Positions 7,747 through 14,556 of a DNA stretch of 19,824 bases are shown in pieces. Made by a program: the position numbers and the translations under genes. Source of the stretch: JAMLHN01 sp035708745 (lineage in GTDB: Bacteria > Chloroflexota > Chloroflexia > Thermomicrobiales > UBA6265); NCBI GenBank assembly GCA_035708745.1, contig DASTFJ010000062.1, forward strand, positions 1 through 19,824. The letters run 5' to 3'. How positions within the stretch are numbered: position 1 is the stretch's first letter; each line of letters begins with the position of its first letter. The notes under the pieces are model-generated. The model ran no database searches. It had not been told where the DNA came from and worked only from the letters and a program-made list of their open reading frames with translations.

Positions 7747-7983
7747 GGTGTTCCTCCATATCGCGCGTTCGTTTTCCAGATATCAGTGTTCCGGATGGAG
7801 CTGCCATTTGTCAGAAATCGCATTGCGCCATTGCCGCGCGTTCGACGCGTTGGACGGCAACAACAGACCCCGTGCTGATGAGACGATCCGAGCAGGTTGG
7901 TCTACGAAAGTCAATCCGGCCGGAACGCTCAGCTCGCTGTCGATCACATCATCTCGTCGCAACCGTTGCTCCATAGGTCTCAC

Positions 7984-8038
7984 CCGCCTGACCTCAGGCG
8001 GATATTCATCAGTATTCTATCAACAATGTCGGAATATC
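7984..8038 (-). promoter_or_regulatory. Palindromic operator-like site and AT-rich patch upstream of the receptor gene
   Basis: A perfect 18-bp palindrome, CCGCCTGACCTCAGGCGG (7984-8001), abuts an AT-rich stretch bounded by the inverted repeat GATATTC (8001-8007) and GAATATC (8032-8038). In this GC-rich sequence such a patch is conspicuous and lies on the 5' side of the minus-strand receptor gene, about 240 bases from its start. A minus-strand TAGAAT lies inside it, but I could not pair it with a convincing -35. A regulator-binding site is the most natural reading; the promoter itself is inferred. The rest of the 7747-8222 gap holds no recognised gene. Confidence 0.4.
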
Positions 8039-8128
8039 GCGATGCGGCCGTTTGGAATGAGATGAACCGAGAAGCAAGCGGCGCGCCAGAGGGCGGGCGG
8101 GAGACTGCGAGTCATAGCGGGTCGCGTC

Positions 8129-8162
8129 CAACAAGCGATCCTTCGTTTCGGCTCAGAATGAC
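8129..8162 (-). repeat. Dispersed repeat, GTCATTCTGA type, copy B
   Basis: On the minus strand it begins GTCATTCTGA at 8162, followed by a GAAACGAAGGATCGC core. It shares the ten-base head and the CGAAG-ATC core with the copy at 5828-5861 but has small gaps relative to it. It sits in the 3' region of the M50 protease gene. Confidence 0.35.
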
Positions 8163-8222
8163 AAAAGGGAGAGCGCGGCTCAGCCGATGGCAACTGCGCG
8201 AGAAAGCGGTGTTCCCGTAGTC

Positions 8223-9431
8223 CTAGACGAACTCGCGGTCGAGCTCTTGCCAGGCGGATTCGGAGTCTGGTGTGGATTGGGCGGCTTGCCCCACGCGGAG
8301 ACCGTTGGAGATATCGGCGCGGGTCAGCCAACCGGCGAGACGGCCGTCGTCTTGCAGCACCACGACATAATGCTGATCGTCAGCGCCGGTTTTGTACCAC
8401 TGATCGTAGAGGGGCTCGTCCGGCCGGGCGATAGGGAACACGCGGCGCATGAGCTCGAGCGCCGGCGCGTCGGGCTGATCGCGCAGGGCGGCTGCCAGGC
8501 GCGTTGCCGGCAAGACGCCGACGACGTAGTTATCCCGGTCCATCACCGGCAGAGCGCCGGCCACCGACGCCGCCGGCGCGAGATCGGCCACCTCATGCAC
8601 GCGCTGGGAGATGCCAATCGTGGGTGGGGGCGGCGTCATGGCGCTGGAGACCGTAGAGCGGGGCACGACCACCACGTGGGTGGCCGCCGGGGACGCGACA
8701 GGCTCCCATTTGGGCGCGCTCTGATGCGCCGCAATCTGCCGTTCCTGCCAGGCGCCAAAGCCGACCATCAAGCCGATCAGCGATAGAAAGAAATCGCGCG
8801 CGGCGAGACCACCAAGCACGAAAAAGCCGGCAAAGCCAAGACCGGCCGCGGCGGCAATGCGGGTGGCCTGTTCCCAGGGGAGCTTGAGCGCCAGGAGCGC
8901 CCGCAGCACCCGCCCACCATCCAGTGGGAAGGCCGGGATCAAATTGAAGAGCACCAGGATCACATTCGCCAGCATCAGATAGATCAGGAGCGAATTGGCG
9001 TTGCCCCGATCGAGCTGGTCCATCAGGAAATCAGGAGTGATATTCGGCTCATTGCGGTAGATGAAGCCACCCACCAGCGCCAGTGCCAAAAAGATCGCGA
9101 CATTCACCAGCGGCCCGGCAATGGCGATAGCCAGCTCCTTTTTCGGTTCGCGCGGAATCGTGCGCAACCTGGCAAGTCCGCCGAAAGGCAGGAGGGTGAT
9201 GTCTTCCACGATGATGCCGAAGCGTTGCGCCACGATGGCGTGGCCGAGCTCGTGCAAGGTCACACAGGCGAAGAGCAAGAGGGCGGCGATGACGCCGAAG
9301 AGCGCTCCACGCACCACGTCGTCGCTGCGGGAACTCCACATGAAGGCAGCCCAGATGGGAAACCAGATGAATGTGATATGGACCCGTATCGGTATGCCGC
9401 GAACTGTCAGAAGGTGAAAAGCGCTGCGCAT
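8223..9431 (-). CDS. Site-2 protease-family (M50) intramembrane metalloprotease with CBS-like tail
   Basis: This is a 402-residue polytopic membrane protein. After the family opening GIPIRVHITFIWFP (12-25), the zinc motif HELGH is at 60-64 within a membrane helix and the third ligand D171 is in NLIPAFPLDGGRVLR (163-177). Together they form the S2P active site that cuts substrates inside the bilayer. Hydrophobic segments lie at about 17-33, 42-60, 100-124, 148-170 and 195-225. A Pro-rich linker (about 240-272) leads to a C-terminal domain (about 273-380) shaped like a degenerate CBS pair (DRDNYVVGVLP, DDGRLAGWLTRADI), which may sense a nucleotide-like ligand. The start at 9431 has only a weak ribosome-binding site but fits the family N-terminus. 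It stands alone, with no anti-sigma factor or other obvious substrate nearby. Confidence 0.88.
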   Translation of the reverse strand: MRSAFHLLTVRGIPIRVHITFIWFPIWAAFMWSSRSDDVVRGALFGVIAALLLFACVTLHELGHAIVAQRFGIIVEDITLLPFGGLARLRTIPREPKKELAIAIAGPLVNVAIFLALALVGGFIYRNEPNITPDFLMDQLDRGNANSLLIYLMLANVILVLFNLIPAFPLDGGRVLRALLALKLPWEQATRIAAAAGLGFAGFFVLGGLAARDFFLSLIGLMVGFGAWQERQIAAHQSAPKWEPVASPAATHVVVVPRSTVSSAMTPPPPTIGISQRVHEVADLAPAASVAGALPVMDRDNYVVGVLPATRLAAALRDQPDAPALELMRRVFPIARPDEPLYDQWYKTGADDQHYVVVLQDDGRLAGWLTRADISNGLRVGQAAQSTPDSESAWQELDREFV

Positions 9432-10118
9432 GGGTGGGAATCGATCGTCTTCGTCGTAGCGGGTGGCCGGGATTCACCGTGAACCCGGCGTGTCCCTTTG
9501 GGGGAATGCTACAGCGGATTGGGTAGGCGGCGACGGGTCCGAGGTCAAGAGGCAAGAGGCATTTGGCAAATTGCCCGTTGGGCGGACCGTCAACACGAGC
9601 GAAAGCGCCGACACTCTTCGCACTTATTGCCCGTTGCCCGGAAAAAGCGATACGGCGCGGTGTTGCTGGCCCCGCGCCGTATCTTTCACCACTCGAGGGA
9701 AGGGGGACAACTCCACTGTGGCTGGCAGTGGAGCCGGAATGGCTTGACTCAATAGTAGTTGACGCTCAGAGATTCGACCGGTCCGAACGGATATTCGAAT
9801 GGGTCCGTTCGTTCGAAATTTCACCCTGTTTTCGCCTCGGCTGTCGTCTCACACGACAACATTGGCGGTTGACCGCGGTTTCCTGCGTTGAATAGCCAGA
9901 TTTTGGCGTGGTTCGATGAACGGTGAGCGAGCGGATAGGCTGGACGCAGATCGAATGCAGATGCGTTCGTTCCTTCGGGATTGGGAGCTGATCGGGTGAA
10001 TCGACCGGCGCGAAGACGGAATCATGCGGCAATGAGCGGACCATGCACCTCGAGCGGGACGACGAAAGGCGTTCTCCCAAGGCGCCCTTGGTACTCTTTT
10101 GTTTCGAGGACTGATCGT
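9432..10118. other. 687-base gene-poor gap rich in small palindromes
   Basis: No open frame here has a family signature or a good ribosome-binding site. Besides the terminator (9649-9683) there are inverted repeats CTCCACTG/CAGTGGAG (9711-9718, 9726-9733), CGAACGGA/TCCGTTCG (9784-9791, 9804-9811), TGTCGT/ACGACA (9842-9847, 9853-9858) and CCAAGG-CGC-CCTTGG (10077-10091). The last lies 28 bases beyond the PIN stop on the minus strand and may protect that mRNA's 3' end. Confidence 0.5.
9649..9683 (-). terminator. Rho-independent terminator candidate
   Basis: A perfect 12-bp stem, GATACGGCGCGG with CCGCGCCGTATC, closes an 11-base loop. On the minus strand the hairpin is followed by GCTTTTTCC, giving a run of five T. 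It lies between the HTH-PIN pair and the M50 gene, both minus-strand, and would keep transcripts of the former from running into the latter. The plus-strand side has only TTT after the stem, so it may be weakly bidirectional. Confidence 0.6.
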
Positions 10119-10520
10119 TCAGCCGAGGGCGGCCAGGAAATCCGGGTCGACCGCGAAGGCGTCCGCAACGCCGAGCCGTTGCATGATGACCACGCTGAGC
10201 GCATCGTTGAAGTTCAACGGGTTGCGGGAGGCGATCACCCGATCGCGCGCTTGCTCGAGATCGTTCGAATCGGCGACATAGACCGGCAAGCCCATCTCGT
10301 CCAGCCAGGTACGTGCCACTTCGTGCCCGAGCGAGCTGGCGAGGATGTCATACGTTTCGGCCACGATGTGGTTGCTGGTAAAGAGCCGGTAGCCATCGGC
10401 CTTGAGCGATTCGTAGGCATCCACCGCGGCGCGGTGTGTGTAGTCGTCACGATCGACCAGCGATACGAGTGCCGAGGAATCGACGAACGCCGCGTGAGAC
10501 TGCGGGAGCGGGGTGACCAT
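10119..10520 (-). CDS. PIN-domain ribonuclease, VapC-like toxin
   Basis: A 133-residue single-domain PIN nuclease, typical of VapC toxins, which cleave RNA using Mg or Mn. The acidic residues are in place: D14 (FVDSSALVSL), E55 (NHIVAETYDIL), D106 (NFNDALSVVIMQRLG) and D125 (AFAVDPDF). The ATG at 10520-10518 directly follows the stop codon of the HTH gene (TAAATG, no spacer), so translation of the two is coupled. The combination of a small DNA-binding protein followed at once by a PIN protein is the standard toxin-antitoxin order. The partner is a MerR/excisionase-like HTH protein rather than the common AbrB, RHH or Phd type. A role outside toxin-antitoxin biology, such as regulated RNA decay, cannot be excluded. 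Confidence 0.85.
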   Translation of the reverse strand: MVTPLPQSHAAFVDSSALVSLVDRDDYTHRAAVDAYESLKADGYRLFTSNHIVAETYDILASSLGHEVARTWLDEMGLPVYVADSNDLEQARDRVIASRNPLNFNDALSVVIMQRLGVADAFAVDPDFLAALG

Positions 10521-10844
10521 TTAGCGCCTCCGCCAGAGTGTCTGGCGGTAGGCGTTCTTGCCGTCCGCCAGATTGCTGCCCCCGCCGGCCGCCATGCCGA
10601 TGGTCGATCCAAGCGGATCGCTCGTGGCCGCGGACGCAATGCGGTCGAGAAACGCGCGGGCATCGCGCTTTTGCTCGCCGAAGCTTTGCAATGCTTGTTG
10701 TTCGATGAACCATTGCCCGCCGATGCGCCGCCCACTCAGGCGACCCTCGCGCAGATAACGCCGCACCTGTTCGGTCGACCGGTCCAGACGAACCGCGGCA
10801 TCTGCCACGGTCAGCAACTCGCCGCCGTCCACCACTCCCTCCAT
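10521..10844 (-). CDS. MerR/excisionase-type helix-turn-helix protein, putative antitoxin of the PIN nuclease
   Basis: A 107-residue protein. Residues 9-54 form a winged helix-turn-helix of the excisionase/HTH_17 type: ELLTVADAAVRLDRSTEQVRRYLREGRL, then the wing RRIGGQWFI. The C-terminal part (about 57-107), with a Gly-rich stretch and a basic end, resembles nothing I recognise and would be the natural place to bind and silence the PIN toxin. The start chosen is the ATG at 10844. An open frame extends to 10952 but runs through the -10 element and a tandem repeat, so those codons are probably not translated. The stop abuts the PIN start. A TATAAT and four direct repeats lie upstream, as for an autoregulated operon. 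The antitoxin role is inferred from arrangement. Confidence 0.75.
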   Translation of the reverse strand: MEGVVDGGELLTVADAAVRLDRSTEQVRRYLREGRLSGRRIGGQWFIEQQALQSFGEQKRDARAFLDRIASAATSDPLGSTIGMAAGGGSNLADGKNAYRQTLWRRR

Positions 10845-10913
10845 CTGCTGGATGCGCGGCTGCCGGCCCTGCGGGGGCGTTACCGGCGCATGTCCCTTAT
10901 CTTCCCGGGGCAC

Positions 10914-10942
10914 ATTATAGGGGGTGCTTGCCTCGCACGCAG
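10914..10942 (-). promoter_or_regulatory. Promoter of the HTH-PIN operon
   Basis: On the minus strand a perfect -10 hexamer TATAAT (10914-10919) stands 70 bases upstream of the HTH start codon. At 17-bp spacing the -35 position falls on CTGCGT (about 10937-10942), a poor match to TTGACA, inside the last 7-bp direct repeat. A weak -35 overlapped by repeats suits a promoter controlled by a bound protein. The hexamer is clear; the -35 is an assignment by spacing. Confidence 0.6.
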
Positions 10943-10963
10943 CACGCGGCACGCGGCACGCAG
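10936..10963. repeat. Four tandem 7-bp repeats (CACGCRG), candidate operator
   Basis: Four contiguous copies read CACGCAG, CACGCGG, CACGCGG, CACGCAG, symmetric in their A/G variation. They begin 17 bases upstream of the -10 hexamer of the HTH-PIN promoter. Direct repeats of this size are typical binding sites for small winged-helix excisionase-like proteins, so they are the likely operator of the neighbouring HTH protein. They could also be a chance microsatellite. Confidence 0.55.
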
Positions 10964-11099
10964 AAACGGGAGGCCATGAGCAAAAAGCCCATGGGTAAGC
11001 GCGGCCGTGTTGCGAGCTGAATCGACCTTCTGGCCGCCGCGTACCGCCGGCTGTGAGGGAGTATCCTCCTCAGTCGAACAATGCTGGGGGATCATCGAA

Positions 11100-12047
11100 A
11101 TGAACACAACATGGGATTGGCAACTGGAAGACGCGATCGAAGAGATCGACGCCGGCCTCTTTCTCATCGATCTCGGATTTCAGAATCGCAAGGAAGTCGT
11201 GGCCGCCTATCTGCTGGTAAGCGATGACGAGCTGGTGCTGATCGAAACCGGCCCCGGATCGACCATCGGCCATTTACGCCGGGCGATGAAGCGGATCGGG
11301 TTCACGATTCAGGATCTGACGCGGGTGTTCGTGACCCATATCCATCTCGATCACGCGGGAGCGGCCGGACTGATCGCGCGGGAAAATCCGGCGGTGACGG
11401 TGCATGTCCATCCATTCGGAGCGCCGCATCTGATCGACCCGACCAAGCTGATCAACAGCGCCACCCGCATCTACGGCGACCAGATGGAACCACTCTGGGG
11501 AGAGTTCGCGCCGATCCACCCCGATCAGGTGGTGGCCTTCGAGGATGAGCAGACCATGCAGGTGGCCGGCCGGAGCCTCCAGGTCTTTTTCACTCCAGGA
11601 CATGCCTGGCATCATGTGGCGTTCTGGGACCCGGCGGCGGCAACGCTCTTCACGGGAGATGTCGGTGGGGTGCGCATGCCGCACCACACCTATGTGTGCG
11701 CGCCGACTCCGCCGCCGGATCTCGATCCCGGTGCGTGGGCCAACAGTGTGGCACGCATGGAAGGGCTGAGGGCCAGGCGGCTCTGCCTGACGCACTTCGG
11801 CCCAGTTTACGATCCCGGTTATCACCTCGACCGGGTCATGCCGGAGGTGAGTGGATTCATCGATTTGGGAGTCGATCTCTTTGGGCGAGGCGCCGACCAG
11901 AACCAGGTGCGCCAGGCGTTGACCGACCAGATGGCGTCCGATCTCGATTCGAACGATCCGGAAGTGCTGGCCAGCTACGAGATGGCAACACCGGCCTATA
12001 TGGCGGCGATGGGCATCGAGCGTTATTTCCGGAAGCGCACCGGGTAA
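11100..12047 (+). CDS. Metallo-beta-lactamase-fold hydrolase
   Basis: A 315-residue MBL-fold enzyme, probably cytosolic. The dinuclear zinc site is complete: H80, H82, D84, H85 (VTHIHLDHAG), H168 (TPGHAWHH), D187 (FTGDVGG) and H232 (LTHFGP). Substrates of this broad group include thioesters such as glyoxalase II substrates, lactones, phosphodiesters and beta-lactams; nothing here singles out one. About 65 residues after the fold (250-315) are helical and may form a lid. The ATG at 11100 is chosen because family similarity starts there and GGGGGA lies eight bases upstream; the frame is open to 11007 without likeness to the family. It is a single gene, divergent from the HTH-PIN operon. Confidence 0.88.
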   Translation: MNTTWDWQLEDAIEEIDAGLFLIDLGFQNRKEVVAAYLLVSDDELVLIETGPGSTIGHLRRAMKRIGFTIQDLTRVFVTHIHLDHAGAAGLIARENPAVTVHVHPFGAPHLIDPTKLINSATRIYGDQMEPLWGEFAPIHPDQVVAFEDEQTMQVAGRSLQVFFTPGHAWHHVAFWDPAAATLFTGDVGGVRMPHHTYVCAPTPPPDLDPGAWANSVARMEGLRARRLCLTHFGPVYDPGYHLDRVMPEVSGFIDLGVDLFGRGADQNQVRQALTDQMASDLDSNDPEVLASYEMATPAYMAAMGIERYFRKRTG

Positions 12048-12050
12048 TGG

Positions 12051-12081
12051 GTCTGGAGCCCGGAGACCTGGGCTCTGAGAC
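12051..12081. terminator. Stem-loop after the MBL gene, weak terminator candidate
   Basis: Just after the MBL stop, GAGCCC (12056-12061) pairs with GGGCTC (12070-12075), and the outer GTCT (12051-12054) pairs with AGAC (12078-12081) across a small internal loop. No T-run follows. It lies between convergent genes (MBL + and RNHCP -), where a bidirectional stop would be useful. Confidence 0.35.
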
Positions 12082-12104
12082 ACTCGTCCCCGGACCCCGG
12101 ACCC

Positions 12105-12572
12105 CTAAGCGATCGCTTCCTCCGACTCCTCGTGGGGTAGTCGCATGGGCAGCTCCATCGGTGGAAGCCGCATGCAGACCAGCAAATGGTCATCGGCCGC
12201 CGCCCGGCAATAACGCACCTCACCGCATCCCAGGCACCGATGCACGATCACCTGCTCGCCATTGCGGCGGAAGGCGGTGCCGATCGGCTCCATCAGGCTG
12301 CGGCACGTGTTCTTCCGGTCGCCCGGCGCATGATCGACATGCTTCGAAAAGAGACAGAGCGGGCAATGATTTCGATGCCGGCCGCCGCTGATCGGCGGGC
12401 CGACGAAGGTCTTGCAATGACCGCATTTGAACTCTTCGGTTTCGGTTTGCCGGCGGGACGGCGCCCGGTAGAGCCGCTCCGAGCGGCGGTACGACGAACG
12501 GCTCCGCCACGAATCCGGCTCATCATTCTCGTCGTCGTCGATCCAATGGTTCCACGTTCCTGTTCGGGACAA
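12105..12572 (-). CDS. RNHCP-domain zinc-ribbon protein
   Basis: A 155-residue protein carrying the RNHCP domain named after its motif, here at 67-71 (GGRHRNHCPLC). Zinc ligand pairs are C50/C53 (FKCGHC), C70/C73 (HCPLC) and C113/C116 (HRCLGC). Other family marks are SKHVDHAPGDR (76-86), SLMEPIG (92-98) and the closing AADD (125-128). Function is unknown for the family; a role in RNA or DNA binding is only suspected. The N-terminal 46 residues are polar, Arg- and Asp-rich, and longer than in the compact members I recall. The start is a TTG at 12572-12570: a stop codon lies three codons upstream, no ATG or GTG occurs before the domain, and GGAG lies nine bases upstream of the TTG. Confidence 0.82.
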   Translation of the reverse strand: MSRTGTWNHWIDDDENDEPDSWRSRSSYRRSERLYRAPSRRQTETEEFKCGHCKTFVGPPISGGRHRNHCPLCLFSKHVDHAPGDRKNTCRSLMEPIGTAFRRNGEQVIVHRCLGCGEVRYCRAAADDHLLVCMRLPPMELPMRLPHEESEEAIA

Positions 12573-13083
12573 CTCGGTTTACTCCAGCTGTAGAAGACGA
12601 CAGATAGGCTTCTGCGCTCACGCGCTGGACAAAGACGGCTGCCATGAAATCCTCCAATTCGGGTTTCCGGCGGACACGCACAGCGGCGCACCGACCGGCA
12701 AAACGGTCGTTACCGAGAACACCGGCGCATATCGCCGGCACAACGTCGATTTGGGCTACCGAATGAACGGGGTTAGCCAGCGCGAAGAAGAGGAGTGCGC
12801 CAGCAACAGGTCATGGACGGACGTCCAAAACCAGGGGGAGGAGGAACTTCAGCGGATACGAAACGGATCGATCGAATGCGAAAGACTTACTCCCCGAACC
12901 CCAGGCCCGAAACAAGGATCAACGCAGTGATGGCCATAAAGACATTTCCATTTTCTAGCCCGGCTGATGACCGGGAGGAGTGGCGAAACCAAGATTCGCC
13001 GGGAACCATCTTATGGTGAGGTTTCCCAGAACGCAAGGGGTAAACTTGGTGCGTATTTGTACGTTGGACTGGATAGGCGCGCT
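12573..13083. other. 511-base gap between divergent RNHCP and Uma2 genes
   Basis: No gene with a recognised family lies here. On the minus strand a 40-codon frame starts at ATG 12645 behind a strong GGAGGA and runs out of frame into the RNHCP gene, ending at 12523; it could be a leader peptide or a relic. Hairpins occur at 12692-12709 (CGACCG/CGGTCG) and 12722-12738 (CCGGCG-CATAT-CGCCGG). Close to Uma2 there are two back-to-back stem-loops, GGCGAA/TTCGCC (12982-13000) and GGGAACC/GGTTTCCC with inner ACCAT/ATGGT (13001-13027). Confidence 0.4.
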
Positions 13084-13707
13084 ATGGCATCGACTCACCA
13101 AATACTTCAGACCTCCCAGCGCCCATTGACCGCTGAGGACTTCGAGTCGTTCCCTGACGACGGCAACCGCTACGAAATCATTGCAGGACAACTGATCGTG
13201 TCGCCGTCGCCTACGTATCCGCACCAGCGTGCGTCGATGAAGCTGGGGAATGCGATCGACAGTTACTTGACACGCGAGGGCATGGGCGAGATCGTGGCGG
13301 CGCCGATGGATGTCCTTTTGTCGAGCAACGATGTGGTGCAACCGGATCTCCTCGTCGTGTTGAACGAGCGATCAGCCATCATTCAGCATGGGAGAGTGGT
13401 TGGCGCGCCCGACCTGGTCGTCGAGATCCTTTCGCCGTCTTCGATCGAGACTGATTTCCTACGGAAATCGAAACTCTACGAGCAAGCCGGCGTGCGGGAA
13501 TACTGGATTGTCAATCCTGAAGGAGAAACGGTTAGCGTCCAGACTCTGGAGGGCGATCGTTACCTGCTGACCGGCGAATACGGCCGGGACGACACGTTGC
13601 GCTCCACGGTGATCGACGGCTTCGACCTCGAACTGGCAACGATCTTCCCAAAATCTGCTGACGAACCGGATCCAGCAAAGGAAACCCAGCCAAGCAATGA
13701 TGAATAA
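13084..13707 (+). CDS. Uma2-family (DUF820) restriction-endonuclease-fold protein
   Basis: A 207-residue PD-(D/E)XK-fold protein of the Uma2 family, abundant in Cyanobacteria and Chloroflexota and often present in many copies. The fold's acidic and basic residues can be seen: E31 (YEIIAGQLI), D88 (VVQPDLLVVL), E114 (GAPDLVVEILSPSS) and K128 (DFLRKSKLYEQAGVREYWIVNP). The last stretch is the strongest family signature. Biological role is unsettled: a nuclease relic of mobile DNA or a toxin-like factor has been suggested. The start is ATG 13084, where similarity begins; GGATAGG lies about eight bases upstream, and the frame upstream (to 12967) crosses hairpins. Its last 11 bases overlap the SDR gene. 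Confidence 0.88.
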   Translation: MASTHQILQTSQRPLTAEDFESFPDDGNRYEIIAGQLIVSPSPTYPHQRASMKLGNAIDSYLTREGMGEIVAAPMDVLLSSNDVVQPDLLVVLNERSAIIQHGRVVGAPDLVVEILSPSSIETDFLRKSKLYEQAGVREYWIVNPEGETVSVQTLEGDRYLLTGEYGRDDTLRSTVIDGFDLELATIFPKSADEPDPAKETQPSNDE

Positions 13708-14470
13708 CTCGCTCCGGCGGCTCGATGGAAAGACCGCGTTGGTGACTGGCAGCACCCGTGGGTTGGGCCGCACCATCGCCGAATGGCTGGCGCGTGAAGG
13801 CGCCGATGTGATCGTATCGGGGCGCGAAGCCGGTGACGTGGAGGCGTCGGTGCAAGCGCTGAACGACCTTGGTAGCAACGCATTCGGGATTGCGGCCGAT
13901 CTGGCGAATCTCGACGATACCGACCGGCTGGCCGAAGAAGCGCTCGCGCACGCGCCAGCGCTGGACATCCTCGTCAACAACGCGGGAATGAGCATCCGCC
14001 AATCGTTCTGGGAGGTCACCCGAGCGCAGTTCGACGAGCAGGTGAACGTCAACTGGCGATCCCCGTTTGTGCTCAATCAAACGGTCGCGAAACACATGAT
14101 CGACAGAGGAATTCGGGGGCGCATCGTCAATATCAGCACCATTGGCGCGCGTGCTTGCCACACCGATGCGCTGGTGTACGACGCCGCCAAGGGCGCCGTG
14201 GAGGTCATGACACGGAATATGGCCTACGAGCTGGGACCGTATGGGATCAGCGTCAATTGCGTGGCTCCCGGCAACATCGCCGACCGGCCCGGCACGACCT
14301 ACGAGGAATGGTGGGACCAGGGCGCAGCCAAGATCCCTCTCGGCCGCATTGGCAGGGCTGACGATATCGCCGCGGCGGTGCTGTTCTTCTGTCTCCCGGA
14401 AACTGGCTTTACCACCGGTCAGACATTATTGGTCGACGGCGCACATGACAGCTATCTGCCGGAATTCTAG
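13697..14470 (+). CDS. Short-chain dehydrogenase/reductase (classical SDR)
   Basis: A 257-residue Rossmann-fold NAD(P)-dependent oxidoreductase of the usual SDR length. The cofactor motif is TGSTRGLG (17-24), followed by NNAG (94-97). The catalytic residues are S147 (NISTIG), Y161 and K165 (YDAAK), with the SVNCVAPGNI segment after them. It resembles the gluconate 5-dehydrogenase/3-oxoacyl-ACP reductase-like branch, so a sugar acid or a hydroxy/keto compound is the likely substrate; the sequence does not decide. Two ATGs stand in tandem (13697 and 13700). The gene overlaps the Uma2 gene by 11 bases and so is likely transcribed with it, although the two have no evident shared function. Confidence 0.9.
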   Translation: MMNNSLRRLDGKTALVTGSTRGLGRTIAEWLAREGADVIVSGREAGDVEASVQALNDLGSNAFGIAADLANLDDTDRLAEEALAHAPALDILVNNAGMSIRQSFWEVTRAQFDEQVNVNWRSPFVLNQTVAKHMIDRGIRGRIVNISTIGARACHTDALVYDAAKGAVEVMTRNMAYELGPYGISVNCVAPGNIADRPGTTYEEWWDQGAAKIPLGRIGRADDIAAAVLFFCLPETGFTTGQTLLVDGAHDSYLPEF

Positions 14471-14481
14471 ATCGTATCGGC

Positions 14482-14526
14482 TTCAATGAACCATTCATTG
14501 AACGCGATGTTGATCGAGCGTATCAT
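14482..14526 (+). promoter_or_regulatory. Promoter with overlapping palindromic operator
   Basis: A perfect inverted repeat TTCAATGA (14482-14489) and TCATTGAA (14495-14502) around ACCAT overlaps a -35 element TTGAAC (14498-14503). Exactly 17 bases later comes a -10 element TATCAT (14521-14526), five of six to consensus. A start of transcription near 14533 would leave a leader of about 24 bases before the ATG at 14557. The arrangement is that of a repressor site blocking RNA polymerase, and an AbrB/MazE-type antitoxin encoded next would be the natural repressor. Confidence 0.6.
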
Positions 14527-14556
14527 CGAGGTCCGCCCAGAATCCGGAGAGCTATC

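Noticed and set aside
7783..7974. A 63-codon minus-strand frame in the leader of the receptor gene, with a GGTGAG before its ATG.
   Set aside because: No family likeness, and it lies in a gap with palindromes and repeats. It could be a leader peptide, but nothing supports translation.
9463..9895. Several plus-strand open frames in the gap upstream of the M50 gene.
   Set aside because: No ribosome-binding site, no domain, and they cross the strong terminator hairpin.
10845..10952. N-terminal extension of the HTH protein to 10952.
   Set aside because: It would place the TATAAT and part of the 7-bp repeats inside coding sequence, and the extra residues are not like the family.
10936..10963. 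The 7-bp direct repeats considered as a CRISPR array or replication origin.
   Set aside because: There are no spacers between the copies, and no DnaA boxes or replication genes nearby; an operator is more likely.
10976..11020. A 14-codon plus-strand frame (MSKKPMGKRGRVAS) behind GGGAGG.
   Set aside because: The ribosome-binding site is only two bases from the ATG, too close for normal use, and the basic peptide matches no family I know.
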